Positions 17,751 through 26,664 of a stretch of DNA of 64,000 nucleotides are shown here, piece by piece. The position numbers were made by a program, and so were the translations under genes. Under the pieces are notes generated by a model. The model was not told the origin of the DNA, did not search any database, and saw only the letters and a list, made by a program, of their open reading frames with translations. How positions within the stretch are numbered: position 1 is the stretch's first letter; each line of letters opens with the position of its first letter. The stretch is from Dactylosporangium siamense (lineage in GTDB: Bacteria; Actinomycetota; Actinomycetes; Mycobacteriales; Micromonosporaceae): assembly GCF_016862795.1 (NCBI RefSeq), contig NZ_BONQ01000154.1, positions 1-64,000 on the forward strand. Direction: 5' to 3'.

Positions 17751-18858
17751 ACGTCGCATCCGCGTCGCCGTCGTCTTCGGGGGGCGCAGCGGCGAGCACG
17801 AGGTCTCGTGCAAGTCGGCGCTGAGCATCGTGCGGTTCCTGGACCGGGCCCGCTACGAGGTCGTGCCGGTGCGCATCACGCCCAGTGGCACCTGGGTCTT
17901 CGGCCGCGACGCCGACTCGCCCGAGGCCCTGGACCTGGAGGGCCTGCTGGCCCTCACCAAGGAGACGGACGCCCCCGCCCTCGCGAGCCTGGCCGACGCG
18001 ATCGGCGCGATGCGCGAGTGCGACGTGGTGTTCCCCGCCATCCACGGCCCCTACGGCGAGGACGGCACGATCCAGTCGGTCCTGGAGATGGTCCGCCTGC
18101 CCTACGTCGGCAGCGGCGTGTTCGCCAGCGCCGCCGGCATGGACAAGGAGTTCACCAAGCGGATCCTCGTCGCCGACGGGCTGCCCGTCGCCGACGGCGT
18201 GGTCCTGCGCGGCGGCGCCGGCACCGTGTCGCCGCAGGAGCGGGAGCGGCTCGGCCTGCCCGTGTTCGTGAAGCCGTCCCGGGCCGGTTCCAGCCTCGGC
18301 GTGTCCAAGGTCGACGACTGGGCCGAGCTCGACGACGCCCTCGCCGAGGCCCGCGCCAGCGACGCGAAGGTCCTCGTCGAGGAGATGGTGCACGGGCGTG
18401 AGGTCGACCTCGGCGTCCTGGAGCACCCCGACGGCTCGCTGCAGGTCGGCCCGCCCCTGGAGATCAGCTTCCCGGACAAGCACGAGTTCTTCGACTACGA
18501 GGCGAAGTACCTCGACCCCACGACCATCTTCGACATCCCGGCGAAGCTGGAGCCGGCGATCATCGAGCAGCTGCAGGACCTGGCGGTGCGCACGTTCCGC
18601 GCCCTGGAGTGCCGGGGACTGCTGCGGGTCGACTTCTTCCTGCGCTTCGGCACCGAGCCGGTCATCAACGAGGTCAACACGTTCCCCGGCTTCACCGCCG
18701 TCTCCCAGTACCCGCAGATGTTCCGGGTGGCCGGGCTGGACTACCCGGCCCTCCTCGACGTCCTGATCGCGACCGCCATCGCCCGTGGCGCCGGTGGTCA
18801 GGCCCGTGGCGCCGGTGCTCAGGCCCGCACGAACCGGGCCGCGTCGGCGATCACGTAG
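17743..18858 (+). CDS. ddl: D-alanine--D-alanine ligase
   Basis: 371 residues, ATP-grasp. N-terminal VVFGGRSGEHEVS, then FPAIHGPYGEDG, the ATP loop KPSRAGSSLGVSKV, FFDYEAKY, and metal site INEVNTFPGF. The Tyr-containing DYEAKY loop fits D-Ala-D-Ala ligases rather than VanA-type D-Ala-D-Lac ligases, which have His there. The ATG at 17743 has GGGGAG upstream; a longer GTG start 5 codons earlier is less likely. The C-terminus is a low-complexity tail encoded by a 21-bp tandem duplication and overlaps the convergent FAD gene by 40 bases. Confidence 0.95.
   Translation: MAERRIRVAVVFGGRSGEHEVSCKSALSIVRFLDRARYEVVPVRITPSGTWVFGRDADSPEALDLEGLLALTKETDAPALASLADAIGAMRECDVVFPAIHGPYGEDGTIQSVLEMVRLPYVGSGVFASAAGMDKEFTKRILVADGLPVADGVVLRGGAGTVSPQERERLGLPVFVKPSRAGSSLGVSKVDDWAELDDALAEARASDAKVLVEEMVHGREVDLGVLEHPDGSLQVGPPLEISFPDKHEFFDYEAKYLDPTTIFDIPAKLEPAIIEQLQDLAVRTFRALECRGLLRVDFFLRFGTEPVINEVNTFPGFTAVSQYPQMFRVAGLDYPALLDVLIATAIARGAGGQARGAGAQARTNRAASAIT
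18781..18822 (+). repeat. 21-bp tandem duplication at the ddl 3' end
   Basis: Two 21-base units (18781-18801 and 18802-18822) of GCCCGTGGCGCCGGTGxTCAG differ at one base. They encode RGAGxQA repeats after the conserved ligase C-terminus and reach the convergent gene's stop. Confidence 0.85.
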
Positions 18859-20813
18859 CCGTCGGTCTGCTCGGTGCGGATCAGCACGCTGCCGGCGCTG
18901 CCCGCGGTGAACTGGAACGTGCCCAGCGCCACCCACTGCCCGCCGGACGTGCGCTGGTCGACGCCGAGCGTGCTCAGCCCGCCCGCGTGCACGACGTCGA
19001 CCGGCACGTTGCTGGCCCGGTTGGCGTGCGCCGTCCACCGCAGCTGCACCGTCCACGCGCCCGCCGCCGGCAGCGCGGGGGTGAACCGCAGCCGGTTGAC
19101 GCCCTTGGCGGTGTTGTTGTCGTGCTCGTAGTCGCTGCCGTAGTACCCGCCGATCGAGGTGCTCGACAGCCACGTCCCGGCCCGCGTGACCCCGGTCGAG
19201 CTGCGGCTGTCAATAATGATTTCCGAATTGCCCGAAATGTCAATTCGCTGGCCGAGGGCGCGCAGCTGGCTCTGCAGCGTCGCGACGTTGACCTGCTGCA
19301 CCGGCGCGCCGTTGGTCAGCGCGAGCCGCGCCGCGACGGCCGCCGACTGGCCCAGCACCATGAACACCGGCTCCATCCGGATCGACCCGTACGCGATGTG
19401 GCTCGCCGACAGGCACACCGGCACGAGCAGGTTGGCGCACTGCGCCTCGACCGGCACGATCGAGCGGTAGCTGACCTGGTACGGCCCGGGCACGCCGATC
19501 TGCACGTCGCCCTCGTTCTTCGCCACACCGCCGACAACCAGGCGCTGGCAGTTGTGGGAGTCCATGGTGTAGCTGGCCAGGCCGACGGAGTCGGCGACCG
19601 TGGCGGTGCCCCGGCAGTTGTGCTCGGTCATCACGTAGGCCGACACCATCCGTCGCGCCTCCCGCACGTACAGCTGCGGCGGCCAGAAACCCGTCCCGCT
19701 GAACTCGTCCGCGGCGAGGCCCCAGGCGGCCGTGGCCGCACGGATGGCGGTGGGCACCCGGGTGTCGTTGCTCAGGAACCACATCAGGCCCTGCTGGTAC
19801 GTGCGGTGCTCGGCGACGATCGTGTCCCGCGCCGCGAACGACGCGGTCGGGTAGGCGGAGTTCATGCCGATGTCGTCGGTGGAGAACGCGCCGTCGTTGT
19901 TGGAGTCCGTCTTGCTGCCGCCGACGCTGACGGCGTTGAAGAACGGCCCGGTGTAGCCGGCCTCGATGTAGCGCAGCAGCAGCGCGTAGCGGCCCGCGTC
20001 GTAGCCGTCCGGCCGGGGGAACGGCACCCGGTCCGCCGCCTTGGTCAGGCACATGCGGAAGTTGTACGCCTGGATCCTCCCGTCCGCGGTGCCGTTCGGC
20101 GCCAGGGCGGCCGCACTCACGCCCGGCAGCAGGCCGCTGGCCGGGTTCCCGGGCGTCACGTACGGGTCGACCGCCTTCGTGAACTGGTGCTTGTCGCGCA
20201 GCTGGACGCCGTTGATGCTCTCGCCGTACTGGGCGTTGCCCTCGCGGCCCACCGTGCTCGCCACCCCGGCCTTCGCGAGGAGGTCGCCCTCGTAGCTGGC
20301 GTCGACGTACATCAGCCCGCGGTACACCTGACCGTCCTGGGTGGACAGTTCCACGATCCGGTTGCCGGCCTTGGTGACCGTCGCCAGAGGCCGTCCCACG
20401 TGGACGGTCACGCCGGCCTCGGTGAGCAGGTCGGTGAACACGGCCGCCGCGACGTGCGGCTCGAACGTGAACCGGGCCGGTGACGTCGCGGTGACCGGGG
20501 TGCCGTTGTACCTGCCGTACACGCGCCGGTAGAACTCGTGCGACAGGCCGCCGATCGCGGCCGTGTTGCCGGTGTCGGTGGCACCGAGCCCGGCGGTCGT
20601 CATCCCGCCGACGTGGGTGCCGGCCTCCACCACGACCGCGGTGCCACCGGAGCGGCGGAACTGGATGGCGGCGGCGAGCCCGCCCGGCGTCGCGCCGTAG
20701 ACGACCAGGTCGGCGGTGATCGCGGCCGCGCTCGCTCTGGTCGCGGGGGACACGATGACGGCGCCGGTGCCGAGGAGGGTTGCCTGGATCACATTGCGGC
20801 GGGTGTACGGCAT
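18819..20813 (-). CDS. Tat-exported FAD-dependent oxidoreductase with golvesin-type C-terminal domain
   Basis: 664 residues. A twin-arginine signal (TRRNVIQATLLGTG...ASA) precedes a Rossmann FAD motif, DLVVYGATPGGLAAAIQFRR, and GGMTTAGLGATDTG. The body to about residue 530 matches the FAD-dependent oxidoreductase group found in carbohydrate loci (PF12831 type). The last 130 residues (IIIDSRSS...GYVIADAARFV) match the golvesin/xanthan-lyase C-terminal module, a probable carbohydrate-binding domain. Substrate is unknown. Export together with cofactor suggests a folded extracellular enzyme acting on a polysaccharide. A second, cytoplasmic member of this group is at 62096-63721. Confidence 0.82.
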   Translation of the reverse strand: MPYTRRNVIQATLLGTGAVIVSPATRASAAAITADLVVYGATPGGLAAAIQFRRSGGTAVVVEAGTHVGGMTTAGLGATDTGNTAAIGGLSHEFYRRVYGRYNGTPVTATSPARFTFEPHVAAAVFTDLLTEAGVTVHVGRPLATVTKAGNRIVELSTQDGQVYRGLMYVDASYEGDLLAKAGVASTVGREGNAQYGESINGVQLRDKHQFTKAVDPYVTPGNPASGLLPGVSAAALAPNGTADGRIQAYNFRMCLTKAADRVPFPRPDGYDAGRYALLLRYIEAGYTGPFFNAVSVGGSKTDSNNDGAFSTDDIGMNSAYPTASFAARDTIVAEHRTYQQGLMWFLSNDTRVPTAIRAATAAWGLAADEFSGTGFWPPQLYVREARRMVSAYVMTEHNCRGTATVADSVGLASYTMDSHNCQRLVVGGVAKNEGDVQIGVPGPYQVSYRSIVPVEAQCANLLVPVCLSASHIAYGSIRMEPVFMVLGQSAAVAARLALTNGAPVQQVNVATLQSQLRALGQRIDISGNSEIIIDSRSSTGVTRAGTWLSSTSIGGYYGSDYEHDNNTAKGVNRLRFTPALPAAGAWTVQLRWTAHANRASNVPVDVVHAGGLSTLGVDQRTSGGQWVALGTFQFTAGSAGSVLIRTEQTDGYVIADAARFVRA

Positions 20814-20880
20814 GCTGCTGGGCTCCCTTGCCTGCTGGGCGGGGTCGCCGTACCCCTGAGATTGAGGGGAGTCTAAACGT

Positions 20881-20886
20881 TAGGCT
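20881..20886 (+). promoter_or_regulatory. -10 box TAGGCT of purC, leaderless
   Basis: TAGGCT ends 8 bases before the GTG of purC, leaving no room for a ribosome site. It decides the start in favour of 20894 over longer in-frame starts. Confidence 0.55.
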
Positions 20887-20893
20887 GGCGGGC

Positions 20894-21724
20894 GTGAAGC
20901 TGTTGCACTCCGGCAAGGTCCGCGACGTCTACCTCGACGGCGACGACCTGATCCTGGTCGCGTCCGACCGGATCTCGATCTACGACGTGGTGCTGCCCAC
21001 CCCGATCCCGGACAAGGGCGAGGTGCTCACCCGGCTGTCGCTGTGGTGGTTCGAGCAGCTCACCGACATCGTGCCCAACCACGTGCTGTCCGCGACCGAC
21101 GTGCCCGCCGAGTTCGCCGGCCGGGCCATCCGCTGCCGCCGGCTCGACGTGGTCCAGGTGGAGTGCATCGCCCGCGGCTACCTCACCGGGCTGGGCCTGA
21201 AGGAGTACCAGCGCGACGGCGCCGTCAGCGGCGTCACCCTCCCGCCCGGCCTGGTCGAGTCCGACCGCCTGGACGAGCCGATCTTCACCCCGACGACGAA
21301 GGAGGCCGTCGGCGTGCACGACGAGTTCATCACCTTCGCCGACGTGCAGGAGCAGGTCGGCAAGGACCTCGCCGAGGAGCTGCGGGACCTGACGCTGCGG
21401 ATCTACGCGCGCGGCCGGGACGTCGCCGCGGAGCGCGGCATCATCGTCGCGGACACGAAGCTCGAGTTCGGCCGCACCGCCGACGGCACCCTGATCCTCG
21501 CCGACGAGGTGCTCACCCCGGACTCGTCCCGGTTCTGGCCTCTGGACCAGTGGACGCCGGGCCGCGTGCAGTACTCCTTCGACAAGCAGTCCGTGCGGGA
21601 CTGGTCGCAGGCCGCCGGCTGGGACAAGACCGCGCCCGGGCCCGAGGTGCCGCCGGACGTCGTCGAGCGAACCCGCGCCCGCTACGTCGAGGTGTACGAG
21701 CGACTGACGGGCACCGCGTTCTGA
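20894..21724 (+). CDS. purC: Phosphoribosylaminoimidazole-succinocarboxamide synthase
   Basis: 276 residues. SAICAR synthetase of purine biosynthesis joins CAIR and aspartate with ATP. Motifs: LHSGKVRDVY at the N-terminus, the signature LVASDRISIYDVVLPTPIPD, and EFGRTADG followed by ADEVLTPDSSRFW. The length is normal for the long actinobacterial type. The gene stands alone here, without other pur genes. A 20-bp tandem duplication spans its stop codon. Confidence 0.95.
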   Translation: MKLLHSGKVRDVYLDGDDLILVASDRISIYDVVLPTPIPDKGEVLTRLSLWWFEQLTDIVPNHVLSATDVPAEFAGRAIRCRRLDVVQVECIARGYLTGLGLKEYQRDGAVSGVTLPPGLVESDRLDEPIFTPTTKEAVGVHDEFITFADVQEQVGKDLAEELRDLTLRIYARGRDVAAERGIIVADTKLEFGRTADGTLILADEVLTPDSSRFWPLDQWTPGRVQYSFDKQSVRDWSQAAGWDKTAPGPEVPPDVVERTRARYVEVYERLTGTAF

Positions 21725-21750
21725 CGGGATGCACCTCGTTCTGACGGGGT
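21711..21750 (+). repeat. 20-bp tandem duplication spanning the purC stop codon
   Basis: GCACCGCGTTCTGACGGGAT (21711-21730) and GCACCTCGTTCTGACGGGGT (21731-21750) differ at two bases, and each contains an in-frame TGA. Confidence 0.85.
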
Positions 21751-21849
21751 GCTGAGGTGCCGGCCGACCGTTCTCACGCCACGGTACCCCAGCGGACCAA
21801 GTCGATCTCCAGGCTCGTCACGCTCGGTGATAGTGCCTGCATGCCTGGT

Positions 21850-22764
21850 CTACGGGTTCTCGTCGTTGCGGGTCTGCTCCGCCAGGAACCGCTCCAGCTC
21901 GGCGCCGATCTCGTCGGCCGTCGGCAGCGGCGACGGCGAGTCGGCGAGGAGGTTGTTGCCGGCCCGGCCGCGGGTGTAGGCGTCGTACTGCTCCTCGAGG
22001 GCCCGCACCAGCGACGCCGCCTCGTCGGCCTGGGCGATCTGCACGTCGATCTCGGCCCGCACCGACTCCGCGGCGGCGTGCAGCTCCTCCGTCGGCAGCC
22101 GCAGCCCGGTCGCCTCCGACACGCAGCCCAGGAGCTTCTCCGCCGCCGACGGGAACTCCGCCTGGGCCACGTAGTGCGGCACGTGCACGGCGAAGCCGAA
22201 CGCGTCGCGGTCCTGCTGGCCGATCCGGTACTCGAGCAGGTTGCCCACGCTGCCGGGCACCTGGACCCGCTGCAGCCACGGCTCGAACCCGGCGATCAGG
22301 TCGCGGCTCGTGCCGTGCGCGGTCACCCCGGTCGGGCGGGTGTGCGGCACCGCCATCGGGATCGCGGTCAGCCCCACCGTCGCCCGCACGTCGAAGCGCT
22401 CGATCAGCTCGATCACCGCCGCCGTGAACCGCTCCCACTGCAGGTCCGGCTCCGGCCCGTCCAGCAGCAGGAACTCGGTGCCGGTCGCGTCGCGCAGCAC
22501 CCGCAGCAGCAGCTGCGGCTGCTCGTAGTGCTCCCAGTGGTCCTCGACGAACAGCATCGCCGGGCGCCGGCTGCGGTAGTCGTAGAGCTGGTCGAGGTCG
22601 AACGTCGCGAGGGTGCGCGGCGAGCCGACCGTCAGCAGGTGCTCACGCGCGAGGCGGCTGGCGTTGCCGGCGTCGACGAAGCCCGTCAGCGCATGCACGA
22701 GCACCGGCCGGTCGACGGCCGGCAGGTCCTCGGTGAGCGTGTAGAGCTCGCTGGGGTTGAGCAC
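21850..22764 (-). CDS. PAC2 family protein
   Basis: 304 residues. Resembles the proteasome-assembly-chaperone-2-like family, common in actinobacteria next to the proteasome or alone. Landmarks are LVHALTGFVDAGNASRLA, FDLDQLYDYRSRRP and AVPHTRPTGVTAHGT, with an acidic helical C-terminus (AELERFLAEQTRN). A role in proteasome assembly or protein quality control is by family analogy and unproven in bacteria. The GTG at 22764 has GGAGG upstream. Convergent with purC. Confidence 0.85.
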   Translation of the reverse strand: MLNPSELYTLTEDLPAVDRPVLVHALTGFVDAGNASRLAREHLLTVGSPRTLATFDLDQLYDYRSRRPAMLFVEDHWEHYEQPQLLLRVLRDATGTEFLLLDGPEPDLQWERFTAAVIELIERFDVRATVGLTAIPMAVPHTRPTGVTAHGTSRDLIAGFEPWLQRVQVPGSVGNLLEYRIGQQDRDAFGFAVHVPHYVAQAEFPSAAEKLLGCVSEATGLRLPTEELHAAAESVRAEIDVQIAQADEAASLVRALEEQYDAYTRGRAGNNLLADSPSPLPTADEIGAELERFLAEQTRNDENP

Positions 22765-22828
22765 CGGAACGGAGCCTCCTCATGTCCTGGGTTGCTTCTT
22801 TGTGGCTGCAACCCGGCGTGCGCCACGA

Positions 22829-23443
22829 TCATTCCATCCCGGCGGACCAGGGATTCGTGAGGATCGCGTAGACCAGCTCGTCGACCGCCGTGGCCAGGGA
22901 CGTGAACGACACGCCAGCGCCCGTGTAGGGGTCGCAGACCTGCAGCATCATCTCGTGCACCCCTCCCACCAGCGCGATCGCCAGCAGCTGTGACAGCTTC
23001 GGGATGGCCGGGTCTGCGGCGCGGGCCGCGTCCACCACTTCTACCAGCGTATCGGCGAACCGCCGCTGCATCTGCTGGCGCAGCCGGTAGGCCTTCGGGC
23101 CGGCCGCCTGGATCTCCACCAGCAGCGTGCGGGTCACCGCGGGCATGCCCTCCAGCGCGTTGAGATAGGCGGTCACCCCGTCGTTGATCATGCTCTTCCA
23201 GGTGCCGCCGCCGGTCGCGGCGCTCTTCACGACGCCGAGCAGGTAGCCGCATCCCTGCTCGTACAGGGCCATGAGGCAGGTTTCCTTGTCGGCGAAGTGC
23301 TCGTAGAACGTGCGCTTCGACACCCGCGCGTGCATGACCACGTCGGCGATGGTGGTCGCCGCGTAGCCCTTGTCGGCGATCGCCGCGGCCAGCCCACCGG
23401 TCAGCGCCTCGCGGACCTCCGCGCCGGTCCGGGTGTTCGTCAT
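22829..23443 (-). CDS. TetR family transcriptional regulator
   Basis: 204 residues. The N-terminal helix-turn-helix reads GYAATTIADVVMHARVSKRT followed by FYEHFADKETCL, a standard TetR motif. The C-terminal ligand domain is not assigned. It diverges from the SDR gene, with a palindrome GGTACT-GAAC-GGTACC between them that recurs upstream of an aurF/DUF4873 pair. It therefore probably represses itself, the SDR and that distant pair in response to a hydrophobic ligand. A five-codon out-of-frame start at 23457 precedes it and I ignore it. Confidence 0.88.
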   Translation of the reverse strand: MTNTRTGAEVREALTGGLAAAIADKGYAATTIADVVMHARVSKRTFYEHFADKETCLMALYEQGCGYLLGVVKSAATGGGTWKSMINDGVTAYLNALEGMPAVTRTLLVEIQAAGPKAYRLRQQMQRRFADTLVEVVDAARAADPAIPKLSQLLAIALVGGVHEMMLQVCDPYTGAGVSFTSLATAVDELVYAILTNPWSAGME

Positions 23444-23506
23444 GCGGTGCTCGTCATGCGCATTCCTTGGCCTTTCGCCAGAATGTACGTGGGTGTTAGT
23501 TTGCCT

Positions 23507-23522
23507 GGTACTGAACGGTACC
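23507..23522. promoter_or_regulatory. Putative TetR operator, GGTACT-GAAC-GGTACC
   Basis: An inverted repeat (GGTAC-N6-GTACC) of 16 bases in the TetR/SDR divergent gap, 19 bases before the SDR start. The same arrangement recurs exactly at 55476-55491. Confidence 0.55.
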
Positions 23523-23541
23523 GCCGACGGGAGGCCCTGAC

Positions 23542-24462
23542 GTGCAGCAGCACTTGTCCGGCAAGGTGGTGCTCATCACCGGAGCCGCGCGGGGTATCGG
23601 GGAACACACCGCCCGGCTCGCCGCGGCCCGCGGCGCCAAGGTCGTCCTCGTCGGCCTCGAGCCCGAACGTCTCACTGCCCTCGCCGCGGAACTGGACGCG
23701 GTGTCGTTCGCGTGTGACGTCACCGACCAGGCCGGTCTCGCGGCCGCGGTCGAGGGGGCCGTGGCCGCGCACGGCCGCATCGACGCCGTCGTCGCCAACG
23801 CGGGCGTCGCCAGCCGCGGCACCGTGGCCACCGGTGACGTCGAGGCCCTCGTGCGCACCGTCGAGGTCAACCTCATCGGCGTCATGCGCACCGCCGCCGC
23901 CGTCATGCCGCACCTCATCGCGGCGCGTGGCTACCTGCTCATCGTCGCCTCGGCGGCGTCCTTCGCCGCGCTGCCCGGGATGGCGCCCTACTGCGCCTCG
24001 AAGGCCGGCGTCGAACACTTCGGCAACGCCCTGCGGCTCGAGGTCGCCCACCACGGCGTCCGCGTCGGCACCGCGCACCCGTCGTGGATCGACACCGATC
24101 TCGTCCGCGACGCCCAGGACGACATGCCCACCTTCCGCGAGACGCTGCGCAAGCTGCCGCCCCCGCTGGGCTCGACCACCTCCGTGGAGCGCTGCGCCGA
24201 GGCGTTCGTCGCAGCCGTCGAACGCCGCCGCCGCAAGGTCTTCGTCCCGCGCAGCGTCGCCGCCGTCTACTGGCTGCGCACCTTCGTCAACAGCCGCCTC
24301 TCCGAGCGGATGATCGAACGGCAGGCCCGAACCAGCGTCCCGGCCATGGAGGAGCAGGTCCGCTCGCTGCGCCGCGGCTTCGGCGCGCACACCGCGACCG
24401 GTCTGCCCGCCACCGCCGAACCGCCGGGGCCGGGCTTCATCGCTGACCGTTACACGCGCTGA
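23542..24462 (+). CDS. Short-chain dehydrogenase/reductase
   Basis: 306 residues. Classical SDR: cofactor loop TGAARGIG, NAG motif in VANAGVASRG, catalytic Ser in VASAASFAALPG, and YCASKAG with Tyr and Lys. The C-terminal 60 residues (RRRRKVFVPRSVAAVYWLRTF and onward) extend beyond the core, as in SDRs acting on lipids or steroids. The GTG at 23542 follows GGGAGG. It is likely controlled by the divergent TetR. Its last 93 bases are duplicated directly downstream. Confidence 0.88.
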   Translation: MQQHLSGKVVLITGAARGIGEHTARLAAARGAKVVLVGLEPERLTALAAELDAVSFACDVTDQAGLAAAVEGAVAAHGRIDAVVANAGVASRGTVATGDVEALVRTVEVNLIGVMRTAAAVMPHLIAARGYLLIVASAASFAALPGMAPYCASKAGVEHFGNALRLEVAHHGVRVGTAHPSWIDTDLVRDAQDDMPTFRETLRKLPPPLGSTTSVERCAEAFVAAVERRRRKVFVPRSVAAVYWLRTFVNSRLSERMIERQARTSVPAMEEQVRSLRRGFGAHTATGLPATAEPPGPGFIADRYTR

Positions 24463-24570
24463 GGGTTGCGCGTCATCCGCCGCGGCTTCGGGGCGCGCAC
24501 CGCGACCGGTCTGCTCGCCACCGCCGAACCGCCGGGGCCGGGCATCATCGCTGACCGTTACACGCGCTGA
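24370..24570 (+). repeat. 93-bp direct duplication of the SDR gene 3' end
   Basis: Bases 24370-24462 (the last 30 codons and stop of the SDR) recur at 24478-24570 with four mismatches that I can count. Extra copies of TTACACGCGCTGA lie at 24556 and 24574. The 24463-24616 gap is made mostly of this duplicated sequence; I see no separate gene in it. Confidence 0.92.
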
Positions 24571-24616
24571 CGGTTACACGCGCTGACCGCTACCCGGGCG
24601 GACTGCTACCCGCGCG

Positions 24617-25276
24617 TCATCCGCTGCGGCTCTCGTGCACCAGGATCGCGACCTGGACGCGGTTGGTGCAGTCCAGCTTGCCGAGGATCCGTGACACGTA
24701 GGTCTTCACGGTCGCCACGCTCATCAGCAGCGCCGCGCTGATCTCCGCGTTGGACCGGCCCTCGGCGACCGCGTCGGCGACCTTGCGCTCCGCCGGGGTG
24801 AGCGCCTCCAGGGCCCGCACGGCGCTGTCCGCGGCGGCCCGGCGGTCGGCGGTGTCGTCGCGGACCACGTGCTCGACGAGGCGCCGCACCACGGACGGCG
24901 ACAGCATCTGCTCGCCGGCCGCGACCCGCCGGACCGCGTCGAGGATCGACAGCGGCGGGGTGTCCTTCAGCAGGAAGCCGTGCGCTCCGAGGCGCAACGC
25001 CCGCAGCACGTGCTCGTCGGTGTCGAACGTGGTGAGCATCACCACCGCCGCCGGCACCCCCTCGGCCCGCAGCGCCTCGAGGGCGGCGAGGCCATCCATC
25101 CGCGGCATCCGGATGTCCATCAGCACCACGTCGGGCCGGTTGGCGCGCACGACCCGGACGGCCGCCACGCCGTCGCCGGCCTCGCCGACGAGCTCCAGGT
25201 CGGGGTTGCCGCCGAGGACCATGGCGAGGCCCGCCCGGACCAGCGCGTCGTCGTCGACGACGACGACCCGGATCAT
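24617..25276 (-). CDS. LuxR/NarL-type response regulator
   Basis: 219 residues. Receiver with DDD at 8-10, phosphoacceptor Asp54 ([14 protein letters not shown]) and the FLLKD lysine. The C-terminal HTH is [20 protein letters not shown] with [14 protein letters not shown]. The ATG at 25276 overlaps the kinase stop (ATGA). It is the last gene of a three-gene minus-strand operon. Confidence 0.92.
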   Translation of the reverse strand: MIRVVVVDDDALVRAGLAMVLGGNPDLELVGEAGDGVAAVRVVRANRPDVVLMDIRMPRMDGLAALEALRAEGVPAAVVMLTTFDTDEHVLRALRLGAHGFLLKDTPPLSILDAVRRVAAGEQMLSPSVVRRLVEHVVRDDTADRRAAADSAVRALEALTPAERKVADAVAEGRSNAEISAALLMSVATVKTYVSRILGKLDCTNRVQVAILVHESRSG

Positions 25277-26664
25277 GCCCGCCACGGCAGCCACGCCTCG
25301 AGGTGGAACCCGACCTCGCCGGGCTGCTGCGCCGTGCTGCCCGGCTGCGCTGTGTGGCCCGGCTGCGCTGTGTGGCCCGGCTGCGCCGTGTGGCCCGGAT
25401 GCGCCGTGTGGCCCGGCTGCGCTGTGTGGCCCGGTTGCGCCGTGCTGCCCGGCTGCGCTGTGTGGCCCGGCTGCGCCGTGCTGCCCGGCTGTGCTGTGTG
25501 GTCCGGCTGTGGTGTGCGGCGCGGCCCGTGCCGCAGCCGGCCGCCGGCCAGGGTGACCCGCTCCGCGAGGCCGACCAGGCCGGACCGGGAGCCGGGCAGC
25601 GCGGGGCGCACCGGCTCGGCCGGCAGCGGGTTGCGCAGCCACACGTGCAGCTCGCCGCCGTCGGTCCGGTCGAGGCGGACGGCGACCTCGGCGCCCGGGG
25701 CGTGCTTGCGGGCGTTGGTCAGGCCCTCCTGCACCAGCCGGAACGCGGTCCGGTTGACCGCGGCCGGCAGCGTCTCCGGCCCGGCGGCGCCGCCCCGGCC
25801 GTCGAGCCGGCCGGCGATCCGGTTGTCGAGGTGGACCGGGGTGCCGGCGAGGCGGACCTCCTCGATCAGCTCGTCGAGGTCGGCGAGGTCCTGCCGGGGG
25901 CGCAGCCCGTCGTCGTCGCTGGTGCGCAGGACGCCGAGGATCTCCCGCAGCTCCTCCATCGCCTGGTGCGCGCTGGCCCGGATGGTGCCCCCGGCCGCCG
26001 CGACCTGCTCACCGGAGAGGTCCCGGCGGATCTCCAGGGCGCCGGCGTGCAGGCTGATGAGGGAGATCCGGTGCGCGAGGACGTCGTGCATCTCGCGGGC
26101 GATCCGCTCCCGTTCCAGCCCGCGCAGCAGATCGGCGTGCTGCTCGGCCTCCGCCTCGGCGCGCACGGCCCGCTCCCGCAGCGACACGATCAGCTCCCGC
26201 CGGGTGCGCACCGTCACCCCCCACGTGACCACGAGCGCGAGGATCATCACGGCCGCCGTGTTGATGCCGACGAAGTGCAGGTCGGGGTCCGGATACAGCA
26301 CCGTCAGCGGGATCGGCACGACGAAATGCGCGGCGGCGACGGCGAGCGCCACCCGCAGCGGCCGGTGCACCGCCACCGTGAACACCGCGATCGTCGTGGC
26401 CGCGCCGACGAAGTCGGTCAGCGCCGCCGGGATCAGCAGCAGCAGCGCTACCTGCACCGGCCACCGCCGCCGCCACCACATCAGCACCAGCGTCGGCACC
26501 GACACGGCCGTCGACAGCAGCAGCCGCTCGTCGCTGATGGTCCCGTTGTCCAGGGCCAGCGATGCGATGACCACCATCGTGAGCGCGGAGAGCACGAACA
26601 CGCTGACGTCGACGACGATGTTGCGCGCCCTGCTGCCGGAGGTCCTGCCGCCGCCGGCGCTCAT
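25273..26664 (-). CDS. HisKA_3 (DesK-family) sensor histidine kinase with a repeat insertion in the ATPase domain
   Basis: 463 residues. About five membrane helices occupy residues 15-150. The dimerisation box is [19 protein letters not shown] and the N box is [15 protein letters not shown] boxes are weak, with [17 protein letters not shown]. Between LRHGPRRT and the final strand [10 protein letters not shown], where kin have a short turn, ten hexapeptides of the type [12 protein letters not shown] are inserted, encoded by an 18-bp minisatellite. The ATG at 26664 overlaps the upstream membrane protein stop by 4 bases. Confidence 0.9.
   Translation of the reverse strand: MSAGGGRTSGSRARNIVVDVSVFVLSALTMVVIASLALDNGTISDERLLLSTAVSVPTLVLMWWRRRWPVQVALLLLIPAALTDFVGAATTIAVFTVAVHRPLRVALAVAAAHFVVPIPLTVLYPDPDLHFVGINTAAVMILALVVTWGVTVRTRRELIVSLRERAVRAEAEAEQHADLLRGLERERIAREMHDVLAHRISLISLHAGALEIRRDLSGEQVAAAGGTIRASAHQAMEELREILGVLRTSDDDGLRPRQDLADLDELIEEVRLAGTPVHLDNRIAGRLDGRGGAAGPETLPAAVNRTAFRLVQEGLTNARKHAPGAEVAVRLDRTDGGELHVWLRNPLPAEPVRPALPGSRSGLVGLAERVTLAGGRLRHGPRRTPQPDHTAQPGSTAQPGHTAQPGSTAQPGHTAQPGHTAHPGHTAQPGHTAQPGHTAQPGSTAQQPGEVGFHLEAWLPWRA
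25331..25510 (-). repeat. 18-bp minisatellite, ten units, inside a histidine kinase gene
   Basis: Ten consecutive 18-base units with plus-strand consensus GCYGTGTGGCCCGGCTGC; some units carry GTGCTG in place of GTGTGG. The unit length keeps frame and encodes AQPG[H/S]T. Units are near-identical, which implies recent expansion or homogenisation. Confidence 0.95.

Noticed and set aside
21749-21979. Small plus-strand frame downstream of purC
   Set aside because: No ribosome site, and its 3' half is antisense to the PAC2 gene.
23443-23457. Five-codon reading frame (ATG at 23457 to TGA) just before the TetR start
   Set aside because: Too short to support as a leader peptide; it may only reflect a chance ATG close to an AAGGA site.
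25331-25510. Possible CRISPR-like array
   Set aside because: Units are contiguous without spacers and lie in frame inside a coding gene; it is a minisatellite.
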